A stretch of 64,000 bases of DNA from Juglans regia (GCF_001411555.2 NC_049909.1:17036623-17100622); one strand, 5' to 3'. Positions 35,600 through 48,620 are shown, numbered from the stretch's first letter. Made by a program: numbers and translations. Notes: generated by a model not told the origin, from the sequence alone.

Positions 35600-36755
35600 G
35601 ATAGTTCTCTAGAGAGAGAACCTCCAACTTCTCTCTAAAAACTCCCCCAAACCGAAACTGGTTGGGGGGGGGGGATCTATTTCGTCCTATTTCTCTTTTC
35701 AAGCCCGTGTTTTTTGTTTTTGTGTGTTTTTCAGGTCTAATAAAGGAGAAACATTGATCTGAGATTTTTCATTGATCAAAGTCCTTCACGCACCCCACCA
35801 TGGTGGAGAACGGCGGCATGAGCAGTTCCAAATGAAGTGCTGTCTTTATGAGCAAAAACATAGGCTCAACCGAGATTGTTCTCTTTGTTGAAGGATACCC
35901 GTGGGGGAGGAAGGTGCAGCAGTGGTTGGCTTGGCAGAGGGTTGCGACTGGAGGTGTTGCAGGACAAAGCTTAGAGGCCTCGACAACATGAGTGGTGGCA
36001 TTGGCTTCGTGTGGATGACACCAGGAGGCTCACGACTTGAAAGAGTGGCTTATAGTGGGTGGGCCGCCTACGCAGTGGTGGAGGAAGCTATGGCCGTCTG
36101 GGGCAAGGGCTGGACGAGAGGGACGGTGGCAATGGTAGGTGGAGGGGAAACTCTGGCCAGAGGAGGAGGGCGGCGGACACAGAAGAGAAAAAAGGAAGGG
36201 GGTCACGGGCAAAGAAGGAAGATACAGAAGAAAAAGAAGAAGAAGAAGAAGAAGGGGGCGGCAGGCAAAGAAAGTGATGAAGCCCTAAGGGCTAAGCTCC
36301 CACTTGCAAACAGTCTGGGCCCATGTGTTTCTTTTTTAGTTTTTTATTTGCAGTTTTCTTTTGTTTTGTTTTAGGTTAAAAATAAAAAGAAATAGGCTAT
36401 TAGACTTGGTGTCCATAGCAGCAGAGTCACGTTTCTCCTTTGGGAGGAGTCGGAATAGTATTCATCCTCTTTGGAAGGACGGAAGGTGATAGTACTTCTC
36501 TTCTTTTGGAAGAGGGGTCGTTTAGTTTTGTTTTTACAGAACACTCTTCTCTCAGAAAAACTGGAATGTTTGTTAGGAGAGAGTTTATAGAAGTTAAGAT
36601 AATGTCCGTCACAAAGAAATTTGTGTGTGAGGATGCCCCAGAGCAGATACGTAGTTTGGCTTGTAGTCCAAGTTTTTCCTTGTATTGATAAATCACAGTT
36701 GTAACTTCACTTTCATTGAATGAAATGAAGTCTATTTCCATAAAATAAAATAAAA
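35600..36755 (+). mobile_element. Poly(A)-tailed retroelement, copy 2
   Basis: Flanked by the 12-bp direct repeat AACACATATAAC (35588-35599 and 36756-36767), with an A-rich tail (ATAAAATAAAATAAA) just before the second copy. The 3' part resembles the element at 9552-10190. The 5' part has a CT-rich leader, an 11-12 base G-run near 35661-35672 and a GC-rich purine segment (35900-36290) that is open for 158 codons ending in poly-Lys, with no recognisable domain. It looks like an internally deleted LINE or other non-autonomous retroelement. Confidence 0.75.
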
Positions 36756-36914
36756 AACACATATAACAAGTTTAAGAACAGCTCAATCGATTATAATCCA
36801 AACAAACAACAAAATAAAGTTTCATCACTTGAACAAAAAATATATAACATCGAAGTTTCTCTTCCTTTTCATGCTGATCACTTGGACCAACAACTTCACC
36901 AAGTTCAAATGACC

Positions 36915-37195
36915 CTTGGATAAATTCTTCATTTTTGGTCCGTCCCCCGTATAGCATCCACGCTAATGTTGAGTCAAGCCAACACGAAGAGATTGTTCTC
37001 CTCTACGGTGAAAGACACACCTCATTGTATTTTCTTAATATGTGGCATTTTTTCACATTCCAATTGTTTTGCTTGGAGTACAACATTATCATGTCTATTA
37101 GCTATTGGGGTGCTGGAGATACCTTGTTCACCACTTTGCAATAGAGTGGTAAAGAATGGATCTTCATCAAATTTGGTGTTCATCATTGATTCAAG
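36915..37195 (-). pseudogene. PIF/Harbinger-associated MYB/SANT-like protein remnant
   Basis: On the minus strand 37195-37085 reads TKFDEDPFFTTLLQSGE, and 37022-36915 reads GVSFTVEENNLFVLA, stop, LNISVDAIRGTDQK. This is the N-terminal pattern (NPFFT.LL ... F..EED.LLV.AWLNIS.D...G.DQ) of the plant family often mislabelled 'glutathione S-transferase T3-like', whose MYB/SANT-like domain partners PIF/Harbinger transposases. The tryptophan of AWLN is a TGA stop, and a second stop follows GTDQK. The rest of the domain and any nuclease-type transposase are missing. Match made from memory of the family. Confidence 0.6.
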
Positions 37196-38305
37196 TATAA
37201 TTGTACAAAATCAAATATAGACTCAAAACATATACATAAAATAATTGGAAAGTTAGGGGGGAGGGCTTATTAGAAGCTACTGATCAAAAATAAAATATGT
37301 ACTATCAGTTCTTGTTTACAAATTTGCATGAGTTTCCTTCTGAGGATACTTGATGAGTTGGATAAATGGTTATATTGCAAAAGTTCTCAACAACCATTAT
37401 CGGTTTCATATGAAGTTCCATCAAAGCTTTGATCCTCAATCACGATTAATAATAAGAGAGCACCCAAGTGACTTTAATTGGACATTAGCCTTTTGTCAAG
37501 AGTAGATGGTACTACTGAAAAAGTAATGTTGGTAGAGAGAGGAAAGTAGTTATAGGCTATAGGGACAAACAAAGATTCCAACTACTCCATTGCTTGTACG
37601 CATCTCTGACAAGGATATGATTAATTTCACTTAAAAATAGATGACTGCATTTAGTCTATGACATAGAGTGTTTTGATGTCATAATATTTCTAAGAAGGAT
37701 TAGATTGGCACCCAAACAACGAGAATCAGATAAGAGAATGACACCCACATATCAGAGATCCAGTACTATCTAAACGGAAATAACAATGAATAGAAGCTTG
37801 GTATATTGAATAAAATGATTTCTCAAGTTAAGGAATGATTAATATTGAATAAAGTTTGGTATATCACCCCTTAGGCTTTTAAAAATAAAATAAAATATAA
37901 GCTCATAAGAAACTCATCCCTAGGCCCCTGAGAATCTAAATGCTGAATGAAAGTTTTTAAAAATATGATAACATTCTGCAGAATAATGGTTGTTTTAAAA
38001 CAAAAATTGTCACTAACCCTTTGGAGTCATTATGAATCCCATAAGAAATTCTCTATTCATTATTTTCATAAGTAACAAAAATTTCACCAAGAAGCTCAAA
38101 ATGTGTACTCCAAGTTCACAGGTTTTATACAAGAAAAATACCTATTAGAGAGGAAAAGATAATAGAAAATGATGTAAAGTTTAGCCCATTAAAGTCTGTA
38201 GAAGTATTTAAAAAAACTATTTAATGAAAAAGAAAATCTTGAGTTCCTTCATAGTTGGTTTTAGGTCCTCAGAGATTCGAGCATTTTTTCCCTCCAAGTA
38301 CACCA
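37196..38305. other. Intergenic, nothing recognised
   Basis: AT-rich spacer without motif-bearing open frames. Confidence 0.5.
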
Positions 38306-38313
38306 TAGCAAGT

Positions 38314-38871
38314 AGGTGTGGCAATATGTGACATGACTCGTTAACCCAACACGAACACGATACGATAATAGCAGGTTTTGATTTAGTCTTAATGGGTTCG
38401 GGTCAAAACGGGTTAACGTGTTAAGACACGATTGCTTAACGGTTTGATAACGGGTCAACCCGTTTTGACCCGTTATAATCCATTATGACCCATTAAAACA
38501 AATTAAAATTACAATTATACACTTATACCTAAAAGTAAAATTGTTGAGATTTTAATTTCGATATTTTTATTATTTGAATTGTAATTTTAGACTTGTAATT
38601 AGTTTTATATTTTTTATAGATATTGTGATTTTAACATTTATATAAAATTATGTTAAACTTAATCAGGTCAAACGGGTTAATTTTAGATATGTTCAACCCA
38701 TTTACATAAACGGGCTGAAACGGGTCGGGTCATGTCGTGTTAAAATATTTCGTAGTATTCATTAACAAGTGAAAACGGGTCGTGTCGTGTTCGGATTGAC
38801 CCATATAGTATAATATACATACCTTGACACGACACAAACACGACTCGTTGACACGATTTGACACCCCTAAT
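38314..38871. mobile_element. 558-bp hAT-like non-autonomous element
   Basis: Ends are AGGTGTGGCAAT and, inverted, ATTAGGGGTGTCAAAT, followed inside by related GACACGA/CGTGTC and ACCCGTT/AACGGGT words in both orientations. The 8-bp sequence TAGCAAGT is duplicated exactly on either side (38306-38313 and 38872-38879), the duplication length of hAT transposases. No open frame of note. Confidence 0.85.
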
Positions 38872-39080
38872 TAGCAAGTAGGAACTATTTTCCACACTAC
38901 AACAATTTATGAGCTCCACCCAAGACAAACCAACTCGACAGAAAAATCCAATCAACAAAACACCAGCTATCTCGCAATAGAGTAAAAGACAACCCACAAA
39001 CTCCCAAATCATAATGGCACCCACAAATCAACAAAACCCAAATCATAATGGCACCCATAGATCAGAGAATGGAACCCAAT

Positions 39081-39180
39081 TAGGGGTGTAACTGGTCCGG
39101 TTTGATACCGCACCGATTACCCTCCAAAACCGATGCTTCCGATTTTATCGATTCTGGTCCGGTTCGGTCTAATTTTTCAG
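39081..39180. repeat. hAT-like element left-end fragment
   Basis: Starts TAGGGGTGTAACTGGTCCGG and continues with CCGGTTCGGTCTAATTTTT, the style of a second hAT MITE family. The right end is not found, so it is a fragment or was interrupted. Confidence 0.45.
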
Positions 39181-39609
39181 TTTTTAATATATACTAAATC
39201 TCTAATCTCTTATACTTATATATATATATATTAATATATATATATATATATAAATATTAGTAATACGCTAATAGTAATACCTCAACCTCGGTACTGGCTT
39301 ACAACAGCTATATACGGTAATTAAAGCATATATTTTAATTTAATTAAATTATTTTATAAATATATATTACTTAAATTGAGCATAAAATGTGATATTTAAT
39401 TTGATAAAATATCTTATTCTGGATCTAGTGATGTTGACCTATTATTGATGGCAGGTGAACCACAAGGGAAGTCGGTAATGGATGGGGATGACGCATGTGT
39501 TGCTTTGCGTTTGGGAGGCATATTTGTTTAAAATTGTAACAAATTATTATTCGAACAAACATTACGGATATTTATAAGAATAATACTTACAAAAATATTT
39601 GTTTGAAAT

Positions 39610-40760
39610 TCATTCACTATCAGTTTCGCTGGACCAGTCGCCCTCATCCTCACTAGACACTTCAGTTAATTCATCTTCTTCCAACACTTCACCTTTAATT
39701 ACTTCGGGTTGAACATCTTCCATACGCAATGGAACCATGTCATATAGGCTAAGATCAACAAATAAATTGATACCTGATTCTTTTTCTTGATATAATTTTT
39801 CATTTGCTGGACTATCAACTTCTTCATGTAGTTCATCTGTCTCTGGAATGTAATCATATACATTTCTTGGTGCAAACTTCTCCACTACCCGCCATGGGTT
39901 CCCGTACTCTAGATCATCTAAATAAAAAACTTGATTCGCTTGACAAGCGAGAACGAAAGGATCATCCTCGTACCATGTGCAAGATGTATTGAAACTCACA
40001 AAATTTTCATCGTTACGCACTCCCAACCTAGGATTTGAGACATCCCACCAATTATATTTAAACAGTCAGACCATATATCTCCCACGTAATTTAACACTAT
40101 GATATATTCCACAATTTCATAGAAGTCAATGTTATCATCCTCATGGCTTCCTTCAACTACGACCTCACAATTTTGAGTTTCCTTATATTGTTCTCAGTCA
40201 GCTGTGTGAAATCTATATCCACGCACAAAACATCTTGAGTATTGGATGGCTTGTTTGAACGGGCCACATGCTAAAGCATACAATTTTGATGAGATTTCTT
40301 CTGAATTTTCAGTACATTTTGATACAACCTACATCAATAAATGTTATTATAATTATATCAATGTTAGATAGAAATCTATGAAATTTAGTGGTATGTAGTT
40401 CGTATCATTATAAGATGAGGGTTTACAGTAATACTGTATGTTCAAATCATGAGGGCCAGCGACTAAAGCCTTACAAGGTAGGTGCACAGCCAAATGAACC
40501 ATTACATCAAATAACAAAGGCGGGTACAAACTCTCCAATTTGCACAATATCACTGCAATGTCAGCTTCCATTTTTAATAATGCATCAACTTTCAACGTTC
40601 TACTACAAATGTCCCTGAACCCATAATTCGCTAAAAGCTATATGAACGTCTCGAGTAAGCTTTCCACACACACCAATCGGCAATAGACGCTGCAAAAATA
40701 CATGATAGTCGTGACTTTTAAGACCAGTTATCTTTTAATTATGTGTTCGAAGACATCTTC
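39610..40760 (-). pseudogene. CACTA (En/Spm) TNP2-type transposase, C-terminal remnant
   Basis: Read from 40760 leftward: LKSHDYHVFLQRLLPIGVCG, then ADIAVILCKLESLYPPLLFDVM and VHLAVHLPCKALVAGP, the DUF4218 region of TNP2 transposases. Then LYALACGPFKQAIQYSRCFV, GYRFHTAD, QNCEVVVEGSHED, and LFKYNWWDVSNPRLGVRNDE with DDPFVLACQANQVFYLDD and WRVVEKFAPRNVYD, the DUF4216 region. An acidic tail ends at 39610. Breaks include a stop after FHTAD, a frameshift near 40060-40090 before WWDV, and stops in the DUF4218 part. The catalytic core upstream is not seen. In intact elements this protein cuts and joins the transposon ends. Confidence 0.88.
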
Positions 40761-42222
40761 ACATGTTTGAAGCATACCCATCAAGTAATTTAATTGTCAT
40801 GAATCAATCACAAAATTTATTTCTCTCATCATTTGAAAGTGTATATCATCTTATGGACATATAAACTGACGACCCATTATCTATTTTATAAAGTAGTTGG
40901 TTCTATCTCATTCAAGAGACTATCATCTATATCGCATATATACTCATTCCAAAAGTCTACTGTTAGTAAATATTTCGGTAGCATTTCCCTACAATTCTCC
41001 AAATATTTTAGTCACAATAAGTCATCAACCTTTTTCATGGGCCGAGAAACTTACGGACCACATACTCGAAGAATGTAAGAAAATGCTAAAACAAAATTCA
41101 AATTGACTAACACAAGAGTTTAAACTGAATATATCTGTCATATAGATGATAGAATATCAAACTGTCTACTTTGGACAATTCAAGAGTTGTACCCAAATAT
41201 TCTTTAAGCAAATATTTGGCCACAACTCTCGAATGGGTCTAAGGTTTAACTGCATGTAAAAATAATTCTAAAATCCAACACCTAAATAGTAAACCAACCG
41301 TCTTCTAAATCACAAATACATTGCAAAATCACATTCCAAATCACAAATATCTTGCAAAATTACATTACAAATCACCAATATTTTAAGTATTAATAAGTAT
41401 ATATTTTAATTTAAGTATTTCTAATTCTTATGTTTATTATATTTTAAGTATTAACAATTTTAATCAAAGTGCAAAATATGTTTATATTATACATTATAGT
41501 TTTTTAATTAAAAATTTTATAACTATGTATTTTAATTTAAGTATTTCTAAATCTTATGTTTATTATATTTTAAGTATTAATAATTTTAATTAGAGTGTAA
41601 AATATGTTTTAATTATACATTATAGTTTTTTAATTAAATATTTTATAAGTATATATTTTAATTTAAGTATTAATAATTTTAATTAGAGTGCAAAATATGT
41701 TCTATTAACGCTATTAGTCTTTTAAGTAAAATCTCTTAAATTCAGTCTTTTAAGTAAAATATACTACTTTCTGTTCGAACAAGATTCTATTCGAACTGAG
41801 TTGGTCCCGTTCGAACGAAAATCATAGTGTTCGAACAGGACCAACCCAAATAGAGCAAAACACTAAACCACAAAATCCAATTTTCACAAATATAATCTTC
41901 TAAGATGCATATTTCGATACAATACATTTCACATGGGATTGCATAAACACAAATATACCTACATATGATTATTAATTAAAAAATAGAAATTATAAAATCA
42001 CTAAAAATTAGAAAACTTACCTCAAATTTTAGCAATCCAATAAAAATATGAATCCGCAATACCTACGTATGCATAACATACATTATAAGAAAACCCTAAA
42101 TCAAATGCAATAAACAAAAATAATGTCTACTCGAAATACAAAATAAATAACAAAAAAATAATGCCTACCACTTCTAAACATCTCCTTTCTCTCAAGAATC
42201 CCCTCTCTCTCACTAGAACGGT

Positions 42223-42249
42223 TCCTCTCTCTCTCTCTCTCTCTCTCTC
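42223..42249. repeat. (CT)n microsatellite
   Basis: About 13 CT units inside the CACTA-like element. Confidence 0.9.
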
Positions 42250-42649
42250 GGACCACAAAATCGCCTTATAGTGCTCTGCCTCTCTAAAATTTCAGTTCAT
42301 GCGTGAAAATGAACTGAAGGTATAGGTTTATGAATTTGGAACGAATAATTTATGCATTCGAACGCGAAAATTAAAAAAAGTTGCCAAATTCTGCCGCAAT
42401 TTAATTCAACTGCAAACGTTCGAACGGGTAATATATTAGTTCGAACTAACAACTCAGAATATTTCTTGGCATATTCTTCAAATGTATAGAAGATCAGAGG
42501 GTATTTTCGTAACCAACTTCAACAAGTGCGTTCGAATTGGGAATTTCACGTTCAAATAACTAACTATTCAGAGTATTTGGTGCTAAGTTTCCTTCCAAAC
42601 ATATTCTACGAGATAAAATCCATTCGAACGAGACTTTATTCTATTCGAA

Positions 42650-43225
42650 CTAATATTATTATTATTATACTTATAAGTATATATATATAATTATAATAAT
42701 CTATTATATATAATAGATTAATAATCTACAATATATACTATACATAATTAATATACTATAGCAACTATTTTATATTATAATTGATAATATATAATATAGT
42801 TTTGGTCTAGTACTTAATATAGTATAGATTATTAATATATTCTTTTAATAATCTATAATATATAATATAGTAACTATATATAATACTTACACTATAGTAA
42901 CTATATAATACTATTATATAGTACTTATTAATACATAGTAATTATATTAACTTGTATAGTTATCATAACTTATAATAGTCATAGCTATATAATAACTATA
43001 TATATTACTTACACTATAGTAGCTATATAATTAAGTGTTTATAATATATACTAAGCACTTAGTATGTTATAGGTAATAGAATAAGTATATTACAAATAAT
43101 ATACAAAGTATATTAAATACAAGTATTATAATACTATTATTAGTATTATTTTTTTAATTTTGTACTTTGTAATATTAGTATTATTATATATTAGTATTAG
43201 CAATAAAATTAGAAATATATTAGTA
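42650..43225. repeat. AT-rich TATAATA/TATAGTA array
   Basis: Irregular array of TATAATA, ATAGTAACTATA and similar words. It sits just left of a GTTCGAAC cluster, as does the TATAGTA array of unit 1, and may be an internal part of the element family. Confidence 0.6.
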
Positions 43226-44027
43226 TAATCACTGTTTGAATAGATTTATTGTCCATTCGAACAACATTCATTAGTATAATAACCATTCGAATTGATTTTT
43301 TACTATTCGAATGAGACGTCACGGACATCATATACCAAGTTCAAATAGATTGTCATTTGCGTTCCCAATTCGAACTAAAGTAAGAACTAAAGTTCGTCGA
43401 GAGCAACCATATCGCCCGTTACTCCTCCACCACTCATCTACCGTAGCAAGCCCACATTTGAACTTCTAAGAGGTATGGGTCAACTCTCCTATTCTATTGT
43501 TTATTGTTTTTGTTCGAATGGGTTATGTTTGGAGGGGTATGGATTTTGAATCCAAAATCCCCCATTTTGGTTTTTTCTGGCCAACTAACACCAAAATAAT
43601 TGGTAGAAATGATTGGGCTTCACTCCTTAATCATTTTTACTGATTAAAACAAAAGATAACATCTAAATTAGGTTTTTTGGTTCGGGGCTGAGTTGACCCA
43701 ACCATGTCTGTTTAGCGTGTTCCCGTTCGAACGGACAGGTAGTACGTATGAACATTCAGTTGCCAAATATACATATTTATGTTTGGATAAATTAAATTCG
43801 TTCGAATGAACACAAGTTGCCTGTTTGAATGAATAGAACATACCGTTTGAATAGAGATTTTCCTAGTTCGAACGATCAAGTTACATTATAATGGTTAGTT
43901 CGAACAGAATATGTTGCGTTCGAACGAGTTATTTCAATTCAGTACAATATATTATAATTCTTCAATTATATAATAATACAATTATTTAATTATATTCTTA
44001 CTTTCCTTGTGGTCAAACAGTATACTA

Positions 44028-45111
44028 ATGGCATCTAGTGGAAGAAACGTGCGAGAGATTAGACCGGCCAAAGTAGTGGAGCAGCTCCTACTCAGGAGAC
44101 GAGGCCTATACATGTTGAGCGGGAGATCATTTGGATAACTTCTCTAATCTTTCATGGGAGGGATGGAGCATACAGTCCATCATCACTGACCGGTGATGGA
44201 CGTCAATCTGTTAGCAACGGGGGACTGCATATCCAGATATGGTCGGTGAGATTTACAGTTCCATGGGAGAGCATCACGCTGATGCTCTGTACTACAACTT
44301 AGCGATCCAGGGAGTGAGTATTACTTTCTCATCCCGCATTATTGTCGAGTTCCTTGATCTTTAGCGTGTGGTCGGCGCATATCATGCAGCGGCTACGGTG
44401 GCTGCACCATCTGATTCAGACACACCGGGCGCATCCTCATCGCCAGCGCCGAATGTAGAGTTAGATGGTAGTTCGAATGAGGATCTACATGATGATGGTC
44501 TGATAGACGATCAGGTCCTTCAGCTTGTGCGAGACCCTTCAGCTCCTCCATATGATGGAAGTAAGGTGATTCGACAGGCTGACTGTATAGTATTTTTCAG
44601 AATGCTTAATTTGATTGTTCGGTATAACATCGATCCGAAAAAACACAAGACTACTTTCGGAATCAATCGAGCTGGATTTTTGTTGCGGATAGCACGGGAG
44701 AACTCAATTGATATGGCATTGTATTTCTTCTTACACATTCGATCGGAGTCACGTTATTCCAGTGGAGGTAGTCTACCATTTGCATTACTCATATCTAACC
44801 TCCTACTCCGATCGAGGATTACAATGTCTGCGAATGAGCGAAGGTCGCCACAAATGAGGCCCCTTAACAAGATCACATTCAGCAAGAGCAAGAGGCACTT
44901 GTGAAAGACTGTACCAGAACAACCTAGTGGCATGTCAACCGATCCATCTTCTAGTAGTACTGCTGCTATTGAGAGACAGCTTGCTAGGGCTACTTTGGAT
45001 CAGGTACAAGCTCTATTTGTGGAGTTCGTTGAGTCCATCATGGAGAAACTTAGGGATCTCGATGGACGCATTAAAATGTTACAAGAGGATTTTGATCTAC
45101 TTAACAAGTAA
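44028..45111 (+). pseudogene. Transposon-associated ORF (putative plant transposon protein), copy 2
   Basis: Homologue of the ORF at 22369-23449: RRPIHVERE, then SICxQRGTAYPDMVGEIY, GVSITFSSRIIVEFLDL, an acidic linker (44400-44530), VIRQADCIVFFRMLNLIV, IDPKKHKTTFGINRAGFLLR, SESRYSSGGSLPFALLISNL, NKITFSKSKRHL and a coiled-coil-like C-terminus ending QEDFDLLNK. The frame from 44212 to 45111 is one register, broken by TGA (near 44194), TAG at 44212, TAG before 44368 and TGA at 44902. A frameshift lies between 44028 and 44160. The function is unknown; resemblance to Transposase_32-like proteins is moderate. Confidence 0.6.
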
Positions 45112-46036
45112 ATCGTTTTAGTTATTATTTTTTTTTTATGTTATATAGAACATTATATATTTGGGATGTTAATGTATGGTTTTTATTTCTTGTGTTTGCT
45201 ACCTTGTTTATTTTTTTCATTTTACTTACCGTTCATGATAATATAAAAAATGGCACTATCTTTAAAGTTATATTTATAAAAAATTAACATATATAAAAGA
45301 AATTACTATAAAATTTTGAAATTAATTACATAAAATTAATTTATAAATTTATAAATATTTTAACTCACCGTAAATAATGTTATATAATATATACACATTT
45401 TTTATATTTTGAAAATGATACCAAATTAATGGAAAAAATATGTAAACAAATTAATTATGATAAACAACTTAAATATAATTTCCAACCAAATTAGTCGTTT
45501 GAATAAATAAATATGGTGTTCGAATAAGTTCGAACGATATTTCACGCATTCAAACGGTCCACCAACCTTGCCGCTACATTTTCTCACCAAATCTCCTCCG
45601 TTCGAGTAAGTAAATTATGTAAGTTCAAACGGTTATGCACTTTTTCCGAGAAAAATAAATTAATTTCCCGCAAAGATTATTATTCGAATAGATTATATAA
45701 TGTTTGAACATACATTAATTCCATGTTCGAATCTATTTTGTCGCGTTCGAACATCTGTCCATTTTTTAAACGATTTTATTCATCTCAAAATATCCGTTCG
45801 AATGTATATTTATCCGTTCCAACGAATTTAGAAACTCAGCAAGTTTTTGAGATGAAAATTAAATTTCGTCTCCAAAAAGTACTTTTAGAGATGAAATTTA
45901 ATTTGTCCCTAACAAATTTCGTCCTTAAAAGTTAAATTTCTTGTGGTGGTTTTTCGCCAATCCATACGATTCATCATGAGAACCAAAATGAGAATAAATA
46001 ATTAGGGATAATTAACATAATTAAGTACTACATGAT

Positions 46037-46216
46037 TTTAAAAAATGATATTTGCAGTCTTAAGGTGTGCAATTCTCGCGTATTCATTTTTAAAAAAAAA
46101 TTAGTAAATACGGAACCTAAATAAAAAATCATGAATTTTTTTATGGACCTTACTTTTTTTAGACGGAATGCATGCATGAAGTTTACATGACATCTTAAAA
46201 TTGTATCTAATATTAC
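46037..46216. repeat. MITE family B copy 5 (fold-back)
   Basis: Starts ATGATATTTGCAGTCTTAAG and ends with TTAAAATTGTATCTAATATT; the middle has CGGAACCTAAATAAAAAATC and TTATGGACCTTACTTT. Non-coding. Confidence 0.65.
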
Positions 46217-48620
46217 TCTGTAATTTTTTTCCCTTCAAGATTTGTAAACATTAACGAAGATCAAGCTGGATCCTCTAAATACAGAGAGGCGGGCCGATCC
46301 TTTGAGAGAGAGAGAGAGAGAGAGATATATATATATATATATATATATACACGTATGATCATCTGTATACGTTAAGCATTTATATATTCTAAATAGTAAA
46401 TTCAGGCTAATTCCTTATAAATGATGATCAACTTCCAATTGATGTGCCATTTTATATATATATATATATATAAATGCTCTTTCGGATTTTTAAGAAAGTA
46501 ATTAAACATATACCATATTGCATTTGTACGTTTTGATGAAGACAAGGAAACATTCATTCTATTATAATTAAGTCGGTTTCACACAGGTTTCCCAACCTGT
46601 CACTCTGTCAGTCCATATATAAATACCATGTACGTACATATGTTTCATGCCCTACCTGTTTTATCTCTTCCTGGTGACCCTTATTTTTATCACTCTTGCC
46701 ATATTATAAAACGCAGTGAGAAAGGGATCTGTGATGATCATGATAATCATCAAGTGAATATCCTTCCAAACGATAAGATCGATAGTCGGGTAAGGAATTT
46801 GACAGCTTTTACAGTTTAGTTAACTATTTTATATTAATAATTAGTCTCCAGTAACTGATGCAAAGAAAAAACAAAGAAGAAAGGTATCTTATATATACTT
46901 ATAAGTAGGATATGGAAATTAAAATCTCAACAAGATATATATACATGCATGGAGATCAATCAGACTGGAAACTTGGAAAGTGATGATCAGTTTTAATATT
47001 TAAGAAGAACGCTTTAACCACAAATAGATTTTACAAAAGTAATTAACTCGCAAACTGAAATGATTTGATGTGGTACATCAATTTCTAAATTTACTTTTAT
47101 TGTAAAGTACGTAAATCTAACGTCGTATCACATGAAATTAAACACGTTAGTTTATCATGAGTTTATTTTTATGAAATCTCTTTGTAGTTATATATATCAG
47201 TACTCAATATTATTTAATATAAGACGCATGTCTTAGTACTAGGTGGCAGGGGGATCCAAGACGATATAAACAAGGGAAAGAAATGGCAAGATCATCATTC
47301 TTTCTTTCTTGGCCAAGTCGCTGGTGAAAAAAGCTATGCGTGGGAGGCTGTGGGAGACTGCAGTTTCTTAATTAACTTCTTCTTAATTAGTTTAATAATG
47401 TTGGAGAGAATATTATAATCACGAGTGACTATGATCTTAATTAGATTTAATTATATTAATATATATATATATATATCTTGCTCTCCATCCTGCTTTTTAC
47501 ACGTATAATATAGGGTCCCTCTTCAAATTAAAGTACTCATCATGTCTTATTTCCAGTTGGAGATATGCTTCTTCTTGTAGGGTTGCTAAGTGACAAGAAG
47601 AAAGTAACAAAAGAGAGAATTTAAGTGCAAGGTGATGATGATGATGATAATTAGTTAATTCCACATGACTTAATTAATTAAGTTGTGCATGACAATCTAC
47701 ATCCAAGAGATTAGTGCGTCGGACTTACGCATAAGTGATGACTAAATTAATTAACTACTTTCTTTGTTAATTACATATATATGTTAATCACTTTGAAATG
47801 GCGACAACATGATATATAGTCATCAACACGAAATTAATTAATTAACTTTCATTAATTGATCTCCATTTTCCGTCCGGAGTCTATAAATATATAAGTCATG
47901 TTTAATTTAGGCACACTAGCTAGCTAGCTCATGCGAGCCATGCATGAATATCATCATTAAATATATATAGGAATCAATGTTCGTATCAATATTAATAGCA
48001 TTAATTACCATTAATATTAATCCTTTACAAGATTCTGATCAATTTTAGCAAGTAGTAAATACGTACGTATACTCTAGATCTGATCTCCATTTTCAAGCAA
48101 ATTGCTTAATTGATGTCTGCAGCTTGAACTAGCTAATTATAATTCATGTCCCAGGCCTTATACCAATGCAAGGAAAAGTGGATGAGAAATGAGGAAACTA
48201 ATTAACTACAGCACTACTACTACTCATCATGTATATATAATTATCAACCAAAGGGAGAAAATTAAAGGCGCACATGTTTTCCTCTTCACGCATTTATTTC
48301 TGGCTAGCTAGCTAGCTAGATACCCACATATATATAAACCATACGTGTCATAAGGAGTATGGATTAACATAACTAGGATATATATATATATATATAATTT
48401 CGATCCATATTATATATAGTCCGAAGAAGCTTAATATATAATTTTCTCTTTAATTTCTCTGAAATCTGAGTTTTCTTTATCATCTTCAATTAATTAGCCA
48501 TCCAAATTAAATATATATATAATATTTTACCAATAAATATTGTATATATTTCTCTAGCTAAGTGATATAGGATTAATATAAAATGAATATTTGAACCAGT
48601 AGTAGTACTAAATAGATAGG
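46217..48620. other. Intergenic, upstream of the zinc-finger gene
   Basis: AT-rich with (GA)n/(AT)n at about 46304-46350 and (AT)n tracts near 46453-46472, 47458-47476 and 48378-48398. A TATA-like ATATATAAATACC lies at 46614-46626 ahead of a short open frame (46628-46819) with no known motif. No gene is supported. Confidence 0.5.

Larger units (their letters stand above)
39540..45948. mobile_element. CACTA-like element 2 with TNP2 remnants and GTTCGAAC arrays
   Basis: The right end GTTAAATTTCTTGTGGTG (45931-45948) is the reverse complement of a CACTACAAGAAATTTAAC-type terminus with one change. GTTCGAAC-type motifs cluster at 41770-42660, 43235-43940 and 45490-45830, with a few near 39550. 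A minus-strand TNP2 transposase remnant lies on the left and a plus-strand ORF homologous to that of unit 1 lies on the right, so the two genes diverge. The left terminus is not identified; the left part could be a separate neighbouring element. Confidence 0.55.

Noticed and set aside
35901..36374. 158-codon GC-rich open frame
   Set aside because: It lies inside the poly(A)-tailed retroelement, starts at GTG and ends in a poly-Lys run from an AAG repeat; no domain seen.
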